Assembly (NCBI GenBank): GCA_031291675.1
Contig: JARLIO010000055.1
Coordinates: forward strand, 1 to 64,000
Source: Azospirillaceae bacterium
GTDB lineage: Bacteria; Pseudomonadota; Alphaproteobacteria; Azospirillales; Azospirillaceae
Length of the DNA: 64,000 nucleotides
Direction of reading: 5' to 3'
Made by a program: the position numbers and the translations under genes. The notes beneath the pieces are model-generated. The model ran no database searches. It saw nothing but the letters and a program-made list of their open reading frames with translations, and was not told where the DNA came from. Below are positions 57,656 to 64,000 of the stretch, piece after piece; the stretch's first letter is position 1; each line of letters opens with the position of its first letter.

Positions 57656-58213
57656 TCAATCGACACTGCCATGACCGGTCCGAAGGGCGGGATCAGCGGC
57701 AACCCCACGGCGCTCGGCGGTCTCAGCAGGGTTCCGGGCCAGGTCCCGGGTCAGGCGCACCAGGGCCGCCAGCGTTTCGTTGCTGGTGTGGTGCTCCATG
57801 CCTTCAGCGTCGATATCGGCCGTTTCCGGGCTGACCCCGATCGCCAGCAGAAAGGTATGGACGATCTGATGCCGCTCCCGGGAACGCCGTGCCACCGCCT
57901 CGCCCTGGGCCGTCAGAAAAATCGCCCGGTAAGGTTGGGTCGTGACCAGCCCCTCCCGGGCCAGACGACTGATGGTTTTGGTCACCGTCGGATGCGCGAC
58001 CCCCAGCGTCCGCGAGATATCGATGGCCCGCGCCTCACCGGTGGTCGCGATCAATTCGGCGATCAACTCGACATAGTCTTCGGCGAGCTCAACCTGATGG
58101 GCCTCACGGCAACGCACAAACCGGTTCACCGCCGCAACGGGAGCGGCCGGGTTGGTCCCGGGTACGGCCACCGACGGCGGTGCTGCCGATTCGGCGGATT
58201 TCTCGATCATCAT
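57656..58213 (-). CDS. mntR: Manganese-responsive regulator MntR (DtxR family)
   Basis: 185 aa from ATG 58213 (GAGTGGGC before it; GTG 58219 is possible). After a variable N-terminus comes LAEDYVELIAELIATTGEARAIDISRTLGVAHPTVTKTISRLAREGLVTTQPYRAIFLT, the winged helix, then the dimerisation/metal region HQIVHTFLLAIGVSPETADIDAEGMEHHTS, with His/Glu/Asp ligands of the Mn2+ site. The long N-terminal arm is like E. coli MntR. It is divergent from mntH, with an MntR box between, which it should bind when Mn2+ is plentiful. Confidence 0.93.
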   Translation of the reverse strand: MMIEKSAESAAPPSVAVPGTNPAAPVAAVNRFVRCREAHQVELAEDYVELIAELIATTGEARAIDISRTLGVAHPTVTKTISRLAREGLVTTQPYRAIFLTAQGEAVARRSRERHQIVHTFLLAIGVSPETADIDAEGMEHHTSNETLAALVRLTRDLARNPAETAERRGVAADPALRTGHGSVD

Positions 58214-58283
58214 GCCCACTCAGTTTTTTTGATGCCGCGTGATTTTGGGACTGGAAGACGGTTCGCACAACACCCAAGTTTTT

Positions 58284-58299
58284 TGTAGCCAAGGCTACA
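58284..58299. promoter_or_regulatory. MntR box in the mntR-mntH gap
   Basis: TGTAGCC-AA-GGCTACA, perfect 7-base arms around AA. It resembles the E. coli MntR site (CATAGC-AAA-GGCTATG). It lies 58 bases upstream of the mntH start and 71 bases from mntR, so it may control one or both genes. Confidence 0.75.
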
Positions 58300-58356
58300 T
58301 TATGTTGCTGACCCTTTATCGTGATATTGGTACGGTCGAAAAAACGAGGTTTCAGA

Positions 58357-59667
58357 ATGTCCCAGGCAGTGATGGTGCAGGGTTCCTTGACCGATCGGAC
58401 GCTTTTTGCCGGCCATGAAGTGTTGGCGGGACGCCGTCACGGCGTGGCGGCGGCGCTGCCTTTTATCGGTCCGGCGGTGATCGCTGCGATTGCTTATATG
58501 GACCCCGGGAATTTCGCCACCAACATCCAGGCCGGTGCCCATTACGGTTATGGTCTGCTTTGGGTCGTGGTCGCGTCCAGCATGGTTGCCATGCTGTTCC
58601 AGGGATTGTCCGCCAAGCTGGGGATCGTGACCGGGCGCAATCTCGCTGAACTGTCGCGCGACCAGTTCCCGCGGCCTGTGGTCTACGCCATGTGGATCGG
58701 CAGCGAATTCGCGGCGATGGCCACCGACCTCGCCGAATTCCTGGGCGCCGCGATCGGTCTCAGTCTGCTGTTCAGCCTGTCGATGCTCGCGGCGATGGTC
58801 ATCGTTGCCCTGACCACCCTGCTGATCCTGAGCCTGCAGCGCAACGGGTTCCGTGCGCTCGAAATCGTGATCGCCGGCTTTGTCGGTGCCATTGGCCTGT
58901 GCTATCTGGCGGAACTGCTGATCGCCCCGCCGGACTGGGGCCAGGCGGCCTATCATTCGGTCGTGCCGCATCTTGCCGACGGCAATGCCCTGTGGCTGGC
59001 GATCGGCATTGTCGGGGCGACCGTGATGCCGCACGCGATCTACCTCCACTCCGGTCTGACCCAGAACCGGATTGCGCCACGCACCAACACCGAGCGGCGC
59101 CGGCTGATCGTGTTCTCGCACCGCGAGGTCCTGGTGGCCCTGGGCCTGGCCGGTCTGGTCAATCTGGCGATGATCACGATGGCCGCGGTCGCCTTCCATG
59201 ACGGCGTCCATGATGGCGTCGCCGAGATCGAGACCGCGTATCAGACCCTGTTCCCCCTGCTCGGGACCGCGGCGGCGGGTATCTTTCTGGTGTCGCTGCT
59301 TGCCTCGGGCGTGTCCAGTTCGGTGGTCGGCACAATTGCCGGACAGATCATCATGCAGGGTTTCGTCGGCTTCAGCATCCCGCTGTGGCTGCGGCGCCTG
59401 GTGACCATGGCCCCTGCGGTCGCGGTCGTCGCCTGTGGCATCGACAGCACCCAGGCCCTGGTCGCCAGCCAGGTCGCACTCAGCCTGGTCCTGCCCGTGC
59501 CGATGATCGCGTTGCTGGTCCTGATGTCGCGACGCCGCGTGATGGGGGATTTCGTTAACAGCCGCACAACCACTGCAATCGCCGGGGCGGCTGCCGCGAT
59601 GATCCTGACCCTGAATATTCTTCTGGTGCTGCAAACCTTCGGCGCCCCGGTCAATGGTTGGCTCTGA
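58357..59667 (+). CDS. mntH: Mn2+/divalent-metal proton symporter MntH (NRAMP family)
   Basis: 436 aa from ATG 58357 (GAGGTTTCAGA before it). Eleven membrane helices. The metal-site motif in helix 1, DPGNFATNIQAG, and the helix 6 motif MPHAIYLHSGL are both intact; the loop after helix 8 reads SSSVVGTIAGQIIMQGF, the NRAMP transport signature. It imports Mn2+ (and Fe2+) with protons. Regulation by the divergent MntR through the box at 58284-58299 is expected. A 17-bp hairpin follows the stop. Confidence 0.95.
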   Translation: MSQAVMVQGSLTDRTLFAGHEVLAGRRHGVAAALPFIGPAVIAAIAYMDPGNFATNIQAGAHYGYGLLWVVVASSMVAMLFQGLSAKLGIVTGRNLAELSRDQFPRPVVYAMWIGSEFAAMATDLAEFLGAAIGLSLLFSLSMLAAMVIVALTTLLILSLQRNGFRALEIVIAGFVGAIGLCYLAELLIAPPDWGQAAYHSVVPHLADGNALWLAIGIVGATVMPHAIYLHSGLTQNRIAPRTNTERRRLIVFSHREVLVALGLAGLVNLAMITMAAVAFHDGVHDGVAEIETAYQTLFPLLGTAAAGIFLVSLLASGVSSSVVGTIAGQIIMQGFVGFSIPLWLRRLVTMAPAVAVVACGIDSTQALVASQVALSLVLPVPMIALLVLMSRRRVMGDFVNSRTTTAIAGAAAAMILTLNILLVLQTFGAPVNGWL

Positions 59668-59688
59668 GGGGGCTGGTCTGCGGCGAGG

Positions 59689-59728
59689 CCCCAATCCCGC
59701 GCACGTCACGGCGTGCGCGGGATTGGGG
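59689..59728 (+). terminator. Strong hairpin after mntH
   Basis: Perfect 17-base arms (CCCCAATCCCGCGCACG and its complement) with a 6-base loop TCACGG, starting 22 bases after the mntH stop. There is no clear T-run; it separates mntH from the tRNA gene that converges on it. Confidence 0.65.
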
Positions 59729-59734
59729 GCCGCG

Positions 59735-59765
59735 TTTCCCTGCACGCGGCAGTCGTACAGGGAAA
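59735..59765 (-). terminator. Hairpin after the tRNA-Leu gene
   Basis: On the minus strand the tRNA ends at 59767 and is followed at once by TTTCCCTG ... CAGGGAAA, an 8-base perfect stem with further pairing (ACG/CGT) inside. It is probably the 3' boundary of the tRNA transcript. Confidence 0.55.
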
Positions 59766-59766
59766 T

Positions 59767-60128
59767 TGGTGCGGACGGCGGGACTCGAACCCGCACTCCC
59801 AAAAGGGAAGCAGATTTTCTTACCACGACGGCTTTCGCCGCGCTCCGCGCGCTGATATGCGGATCTGCACACCACCGGAACTTCGTGGACTGGACTATCC
59901 CTTCACCATGGTCCACCGCTGCGCTGCCACAGTCCGGCCAACTTTAGGTGCCGCCCGTCTAGTCTCTACACCTTCCCGGGATGAGACAATGCCCCACCCC
60001 GGGCTTGGCTCGGGATTGGCATGGCCCCAGGCCGAAGCTTTCCCCGAATTTGAGCGGTTCTGCACCAAGGGTTTCCCCAAGGGCACTCCCATGAAGTCTG
60101 CTGTGTCTACCGGTTCCACCACGTCCAC
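59767..60128 (-). tRNA. tRNA-Leu(UAA), interrupted by a group I intron
   Basis: Exons on the minus strand: 60128-60094 (35 nt) and 59818-59767 (52 nt), joining to an 87-nt tRNA with encoded CCA. Acceptor stem GTGGACG pairs with CGTCCGC (one U.G at pair 2). D arm: GTG-GAACCGGTAGA-CAC. Anticodon stem GCAGA/TCTGC closes the loop C-U-U|AAAA, giving anticodon UAA split after U34. The long class II variable arm is TTCCC-TTTT-GGGAG, and the T arm is GCGGG-TTCGAGT-CCCGC. It reads UUA/UUG leucine codons. Without removal of the intron the loop cannot form, so expression of this tRNA depends on splicing. Confidence 0.92.
59819..60093 (-). ncRNA. Group I self-splicing intron in tRNA-Leu(UAA)
   Basis: 275 nt, no ORF of any credibility inside. 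Splice hallmarks: the 5' exon ends in U34, and the last intron base is G (59819). The exon end ACUU can pair with GAGT of the intron's guide (near 60085-60090) so that U34 meets a G, the required U.G wobble. P7 is visible: AGACTA at 59965-59960 (inside AGAGACTAGACGG) and TAGTCC at 59897-59892 (in GGGATAGTCCAG), the same core words as cyanobacterial tRNA-Leu introns (subgroup IC3). Other helices (P3-P8) were not folded fully. The insertion site between U34 and A35 equals that of the cyanobacterial/plastid trnL intron. Confidence 0.88.
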
Positions 60129-60210
60129 ACGCGATAAATCCACCATGCCACAGTGCCGTCACAATTGCGACCCCCTTATGGGACCCTTTTGTACACGGCG
60201 GCGCGACCGA

Positions 60211-60459
60211 TCAGCGCTCATCATCGTAACGGGCCAGGCTCATGATCCCGGCACCCATCGCGACGCTGCCAAAGGTGATGATCAAGCCGCTGAACAGCAT
60301 CACCGTCACCAGGACGGCATGATCGCTGTGGCGGATCAAGGTGCCGAGATGGTCGACATCAAGACCAATCAGCCCGGTGCCGACAATCACCGCGGCCGCG
60401 ATGCCGGCCAGCAGGTGGCGCAACAGAAACAGAAGCGCGTGTTTCTCAAAATCCCGCAT
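60211..60459 (-). CDS. Small two-helix membrane protein
   Basis: 82 aa from ATG 60459, preceded by AGGAAGGCG. Two membrane segments: ALLFLLRHLLAGIAAAVIVGTGLIG and AVLVTVMLFSGLIITFGSVAMGAGIM, with a loop containing LDVDHLGTLIRHSDH. Short proteins with HLGTLI and two helices occur next to housekeeping genes in Alphaproteobacteria, from memory; the function is not known. It follows the CinA-like gene on the same strand by 64 bases. Confidence 0.65.
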   Translation of the reverse strand: MRDFEKHALLFLLRHLLAGIAAAVIVGTGLIGLDVDHLGTLIRHSDHAVLVTVMLFSGLIITFGSVAMGAGIMSLARYDDER

Positions 60460-60523
60460 CGTCGCCTTCCTTATCCGTCGCCGAACGCCGTGGCCCCCGA
60501 ACGTCGTGACGACGACCGTCGCA

Positions 60524-61285
60524 TCAGTCGCTGACGACCTCCGCGTCACCGCCCAGCACCCGCAGGATGGCGCACAGCTCGATGACCGCGGCATCCAGGG
60601 CACTCGCGTCGGTGCCGCGCAACACCAGATTGGTGCCCGGTTTTGCCGGCGGCAATCCGAAGGGATAGCTGCCGATCGCGATCGCGGGCAGACGATCCTG
60701 CAGGGCACCGAGTTGCGCCGCCAGGACACCTTCGGCGAGATGGCAGCGCACGGTCCGCGACAGCATCGCCGGACCGCCCTGCAGGCGCGGGATGACGTCG
60801 TCGAGCATCGCCTGCATGATCCGCGGCACCCCCGCCAGCACGAAGACGTTGCCGATCTGGAAACCCGGGGCACGACTGACCGGATTGGCGATCAGGCGCG
60901 AACCCTCGGGCACGGTCGCCATCCGCAACCGCGCTTCGTTCAGGTGCCCGGACGGGTAATGGCTTTCCAACAGCCGTACCGCGTCGGGATCCCGGACCAG
61001 GGGCACACCGAATGCCGCGGCGACCGATCCCGCCGTGATGTCATCATGAGTCGGCCCGATGCCACCCGTCGTGAAGACATAGCGGTCGCGCGCGCGCAAT
61101 TCATTGACCGTCGCGACGATCATCGCCTGGTCGTCGGCGATGACCCGGACCTCGCGCAAGGGTATCCCGATCGGGTTGAGCCGCTGGGCCAGGGAGGCCA
61201 GGTTGGTATCCTGAGTCCGGCCGGACAGGATTTCGTTGCCGATGATGATCAGGCTGGCTGTTATGGTGGTCACGGAATCGGACAT
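60524..61285 (-). CDS. CinA/MoaB-type molybdopterin-binding domain protein
   Basis: 253 aa from ATG 61285. The N-terminal MoaB-like domain is clear: ASLIIIGNEILSGRTQDTN and VFTTGGIGPTHDDITAGSVAAAFGVPL, then a linker and an RLQGGPAM region. The C-terminal amidase (PncC) domain of full-length CinA is absent, and the protein has an ending AGVPRIMQAMLDDVIPRL then a short alpha/beta tail (AIGSYPFGLPPAKPGTNLVLRGTD), as in the stand-alone form common in Alphaproteobacteria. Family members handle ADP-ribose or molybdopterin-like nucleotides; the exact reaction of this short form is unsettled. Open frame to 61441 lacks a ribosome site. Confidence 0.85.
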   Translation of the reverse strand: MSDSVTTITASLIIIGNEILSGRTQDTNLASLAQRLNPIGIPLREVRVIADDQAMIVATVNELRARDRYVFTTGGIGPTHDDITAGSVAAAFGVPLVRDPDAVRLLESHYPSGHLNEARLRMATVPEGSRLIANPVSRAPGFQIGNVFVLAGVPRIMQAMLDDVIPRLQGGPAMLSRTVRCHLAEGVLAAQLGALQDRLPAIAIGSYPFGLPPAKPGTNLVLRGTDASALDAAVIELCAILRVLGGDAEVVSD

Positions 61286-61499
61286 GGCGAAGGGGCGGTC
61301 ACAGTCGTGGCGGAGGGACCAAGTGTGCCACAGCGTCGCGGCCGCTGACACCGTTTTGCAGGCTCCGGCGCGCGATAGCGACGACGGAATATGCTGGAGA
61401 CGCCGCCGGCCGGCGCACCAACGTCGCAGCTTTATCGCCAATGCGCGTTACGACGGGTTGCCGCGCAGGTCCTCAGCCGATTATTGTAGGGATCTGCAC

Positions 61500-61534
61500 G
61501 CCGCACCCTGCGACAGCACGCCGCAGGGTGCGGC
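61500..61534 (+). terminator. Hairpin just before map
   Basis: Perfect 13-base arms GCCGCACCCTGCG and CGCAGGGTGCGGC with a 9-base loop, ending 22 bases before the map ATG and followed by CTTATAG. In the leader of map it could be an attenuator or a terminator of transcription from upstream. No ribosome site overlaps it. Confidence 0.45.
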
Positions 61535-61555
61535 CTTATAGCGATACGGACAAGA

Positions 61556-62398
61556 ATGACCGATGCCCAAGAGGTGGTCCCCGACGACCACAACCAGCGC
61601 CCGATTCCGATTCATGGCCCCGATGACTTCGCCGCGATGCGTGCCGCGGGCCGGCTCGCGGCCGAGGTGCTCGACTACATCACCCCGTTCGTGGTCCCCG
61701 GCGCCGCCACCGGGGAAATCGACCGGCTGAGCGAAGTGTTCATCCGTGATCACGGCGCATTGCCGTCGCCGCTGGGATATCGTGGCTATCCCAAGGCGAC
61801 CTGCATCTCGATTAACCATGTGGTGTGCCACGGCATTCCCGGCGACAAGCGGCTGCGTGACGGTGATATCGCCAACATTGACATCACGGTGACCCTGAAT
61901 GGCTGGTTCGGCGACACCAGTCGCATGTTCCTGATCGGCGACAATGTCGGCGTCAAGGCCCGCAAACTGGTCGACGTCACTTACGAGGCGTTGATGCGTG
62001 GCATCGCCGTGGTTCGCCCGGGCGCGACCCTGGGCGATATCGGCTATGCGATCCAGAACTATGCCGAAAGCAATCGTTTTTCGGTGGTTCGCGACTTTTG
62101 CGGCCACGGGGTGGGCCGCGTGTTCCATGACGCGCCGTCGGTGCTGCATTACGGCCGCGCCGCTACCGGCACCGTGCTGCGCGAGGGCATGTTCTTCACG
62201 ATCGAGCCAATGATCAATGCCGGCCGTTACGAAGTGAAGATTCTGGCCGATGGCTGGACCGCGGTGACCAAAGACAAGAGCCTGTCGGCACAGTTCGAAC
62301 ACTCGATCGCGGTCACCGCGACCGGTTACGAAATTTTCACCCTGTCGCCACAAGGCCTGCACAAGCCGCCCTACCTGCCGACCGCAACGCCGGCGTAA
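61556..62398 (+). CDS. map: Type I methionine aminopeptidase
   Basis: 280 aa. The five metal ligands are all seen: D109 (NIDITV), D120 (WFGDTSRM), H184 (GHGVGRVFHDAP), E217 (FTIEPM) and E248 (QFEHSIAVT), with the expected spacing. Substrate pocket His in HVVCHGIPGDKRLRDGD. It removes the start methionine of nascent proteins in the cytoplasm. GGACAAGA precedes the ATG. A 13-bp hairpin lies in the leader. In many Alphaproteobacteria map lies just before radC; here cysE, on the other strand, is in between. Confidence 0.95.
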   Translation: MTDAQEVVPDDHNQRPIPIHGPDDFAAMRAAGRLAAEVLDYITPFVVPGAATGEIDRLSEVFIRDHGALPSPLGYRGYPKATCISINHVVCHGIPGDKRLRDGDIANIDITVTLNGWFGDTSRMFLIGDNVGVKARKLVDVTYEALMRGIAVVRPGATLGDIGYAIQNYAESNRFSVVRDFCGHGVGRVFHDAPSVLHYGRAATGTVLREGMFFTIEPMINAGRYEVKILADGWTAVTKDKSLSAQFEHSIAVTATGYEIFTLSPQGLHKPPYLPTATPA

Positions 62399-62442
62399 TC
62401 ACGTCGCAACGCCGGATTGGCAACCGGCATCGGCGGCGGCGA

Positions 62443-63273
62443 TCAGATTCCGGCGCCGATAAAATGCGGCAGGCTATGGTCCATATCGAGGGCCGGCGCC
62501 ATCGAGGTGCAGCGACCGACGACCCGGGCGGGCACGCCGGCCACGGTGGCGTGGGGCGGCACCGGATCCAGCACCACGCTTCCCGCGCCGATCTTGGCCC
62601 CGATGCCGACCGTGATATTGCCCAGCACCTTGGCGCCGGCGCCGATCAGCACCCGGGCGGCGATCTTGGGATGGCGATCCCCGCTCTCCTTGCCGGTTCC
62701 GCCCAGCGTCACCTCGTGCAGGATCGAGACATCGTCACCGACAACCGCCGTCTCCCCGATGACGATGCTGGTGGCATGATCGATGAAGACACCGCAGCCG
62801 ATGCGCGCCCCCGGGTGAATATCGACACCGAATATTTCCGACGACCGGCTTTGCAGCAGCAACGCCAGAGCCCGGCGATCGTCCCGCCACAGCCGGTGGG
62901 CGATCCGGTGGCATTGCAATGCCTGGAAACCTTTGAAGAACAGAAACGGCGTCGCCAGATCGGGGCAACTGGGGTTGCGATCGCGGTGCGCCCGAAGATC
63001 CGCGTCGGCAGACCGCAGGATCGTGCGATCGCGATCCAGCACAGCGGCGACCAGCTCTTCCAGGGCCCCGGCCATCAGGGCGGGCCCGCCCAGCTTATCC
63101 CCGATCAGGCGCGCCAATGCGTCAGCAAAATTGCGGCGGCCGAGAATGGCGCGCTCCAGCCAGGGCTGCAGCATCGGTTCGCGCTCGGCCCAGCTCCAGC
63201 TTTCACCAACCAATTCGGCCCACAGCGTCGCCGCCAGCGTGCCGATCCCCTGGCTATGCATATCGTCCGGCAT
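62443..63273 (-). CDS. cysE: Serine O-acetyltransferase
   Basis: 276 aa from ATG 63273, with GGAGCG upstream. SATase N-terminal helices (LWAELVGESWSWAEREPMLQPWLERAILGRRNFADALARLIGDKL) precede left-handed hexapeptide repeats: SEIFGVDIHPGARIGCGVFIDHATSIVIGETAVVGDDVSILHEVTLGGTGKESGDRHPKIAARVLIGAGAKVLGNITVGIGAKIGAGSVVL. His of IDHAT and the DRHPKI motif are at the active site. It makes O-acetylserine for cysteine synthesis. The gene converges on map and is 276 bases divergent from radC. Confidence 0.95.
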   Translation of the reverse strand: MPDDMHSQGIGTLAATLWAELVGESWSWAEREPMLQPWLERAILGRRNFADALARLIGDKLGGPALMAGALEELVAAVLDRDRTILRSADADLRAHRDRNPSCPDLATPFLFFKGFQALQCHRIAHRLWRDDRRALALLLQSRSSEIFGVDIHPGARIGCGVFIDHATSIVIGETAVVGDDVSILHEVTLGGTGKESGDRHPKIAARVLIGAGAKVLGNITVGIGAKIGAGSVVLDPVPPHATVAGVPARVVGRCTSMAPALDMDHSLPHFIGAGI

Positions 63274-63549
63274 CTCGAATCGCTCCCGCCATCCTCATCC
63301 GCGCCAGGGCTGTTTCCGGTCACGTTGGATCTGAAACAGCTCTGGATCTTTGTTTTGTCGCATTCTCGACGCTCAACCGGAACCCGCCTGGTCGGTAAAT
63401 GCTCTCAGGCCCCGTCCCCGGCCGTAGGGTAAATCGAATATGGGGTGCGCTGTCAATCAACGCGACATCGTCCTTCGGGCAATAGATCCGCGCCCACCGT
63501 GCCGACACCATTTCTGGCCCTGCCCGTCAAGACCCCGTATAGTTGCGCC

Positions 63550-64000
63550 GTGCCCACGATCGGATCGCAGAGTGTCTTGACCCGCCGCAAGCCCCCCGTT
63601 CCCACCGCAGCCCCCGAAGCCGACGCCGCCCTGGGTGACAACGGCCCGGTTGACAACGCCCCGGACGATACGCCACCGCCGCACTATCTGGAACACCGGA
63701 CCCGCCTGCGCGCGCGGTTTCTCGATACGGGTCCAGGCGGATTGCAGGACTACGAGCTTTTGGAGCTGCTGCTGTTTGCCGCGATTCCGCGCCGCGACGT
63801 CAAGCCCAAGGCCAAAGCATTGATCGCGACCTTTGGCAGCCTCGGCGGTGTCGTGACGGCCTCGACAGAACGTTTGCGCCAGGAAGCCGGGCTCAGCGAC
63901 CACGTCATCGCCACGCTGAAAGTGACTGCGGCCATCGGGGTGCGGATGGCGCTGGGCCAGATCATCAACCGGCCGGTTCTCAGCTCATGGGACAGGCTGC
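63550..64000 (+). CDS. radC: RadC/JAB-domain protein, 5' part
   Basis: The first 150 codons from GTG 63550; GTG 63499 and TTG 63577 are also in frame. After a Pro/Ala-rich head come HYLEHRTRLRARFLDTGPGGLQDYELLELLLFAAIPRRDVKPKAKALIATFGSLGGVVTAS and RLRQEAGLSDHVIATLKVTAAIGVRMALGQII, the helix-hairpin-helix region of RadC. The JAB/MPN catalytic-like domain lies past the window end. The protein's role, once thought to be DNA repair, is uncertain. Confidence 0.88.
   Translation, partial: MPTIGSQSVLTRRKPPVPTAAPEADAALGDNGPVDNAPDDTPPPHYLEHRTRLRARFLDTGPGGLQDYELLELLLFAAIPRRDVKPKAKALIATFGSLGGVVTASTERLRQEAGLSDHVIATLKVTAAIGVRMALGQIINRPVLSSWDRL

Noticed and set aside
59767-59818. tRNA 3' end as an integration (att) site of a mobile element
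   Set aside because: No direct repeat of the 3' end and no integrase gene is seen in the window.
58300-59916. 538-codon open frame antisense to mntH and into the tRNA
   Set aside because: Runs through the MntH coding frame, the hairpin and the tRNA; not a gene.
59654-60162. Short open frames on both strands across the tRNA-Leu gene and intron
   Set aside because: They translate tRNA and intron sequence (for example a frame starting in the D arm) and have no ribosome sites; the RNA explanation accounts for the sequence fully.
1-64000. CRISPR array, rRNA genes, prophage
   Set aside because: No regularly spaced repeats, no rRNA sequence and no phage structural genes were found.

Overview
The window looks like a chromosomal segment of a GC-rich, motile, free-living alphaproteobacterium, probably Rhodospirillales-like. 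This rests on uniformly high G+C, a short flagellin, TPR-glycosyltransferase genes beside it, a GcrA/CtrA-era style of compact operons with 1-4 nt overlaps, an MntR/MntH pair with an MntR-type box, and several small membrane proteins of alphaproteobacterial type. The lineage is an inference from gene style; no rRNA gene is present to settle it.

Layout. 1-1.1 kb: a decayed ISXO2/IS1595 transposase and a Phd/VapC-type toxin-antitoxin pair with a perfect 21-bp operator. 1.2-7.9 kb: three overlapping + strand glycosyltransferase genes (TPR+GT9-like, GT4, TPR+GT41/SPINDLY-like), facing a coiled-coil protein and a flagellin; this resembles a flagellin-modification locus. 8-13.1 kb: luciferase-like monooxygenase, nicotinate phosphoribosyltransferase, glucokinase and two small secreted proteins. 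13.3-19 kb: complete dipeptide/oligopeptide ABC transporter (dppA-B-C-D-F order). 19.2-25.9 kb: thiM, yajQ, a membrane sensor kinase directly followed by a REC-PAS-GGDEF protein, and a TetR regulator. 26.2-31.6 kb: an AaeXAB-like efflux operon with its own outer-membrane factor and a MarR regulator. 31.8-39.9 kb: a LacI-controlled sugar ABC importer plus a family-3 beta-glucosidase. 40-42.3 kb: cstA-ybdD pyruvate/peptide transporter. 42.3-46.4 kb: hybrid kinase with HPt domain divergent from an orphan amino-acid binding protein. 46.5-51.4 kb: palindromic REP-like element, Nudix-like protein, LysR, YeiH, ArsR and EamA exporter. 51.4-57.6 kb: IS5-type remnant, a large GT4-GT2 fusion, membrane protein, TonB-like protein and secreted protein. 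57.7-64 kb: mntR/mntH, an intron-split tRNA-Leu(UAA), a small membrane protein, a CinA/MoaB-like domain protein, map, cysE and the 5' part of radC.

The most striking feature is the tRNA-Leu(UAA) gene at 59767-60128 on the minus strand. It is interrupted after U34 by a 275-nt sequence with the hallmarks of a self-splicing group I intron: U at the 5' splice site in a U.G wobble with an internal guide, terminal G, and paired P7 strands. This is the same anticodon-loop position as the well-known cyanobacterial/plastid tRNA-Leu intron. A second unexplained signal is a 25-bp inverted-repeat element found twice (26114-26138 and 46695-46719; two mismatches), both times about 80 nt upstream of a + strand gene.
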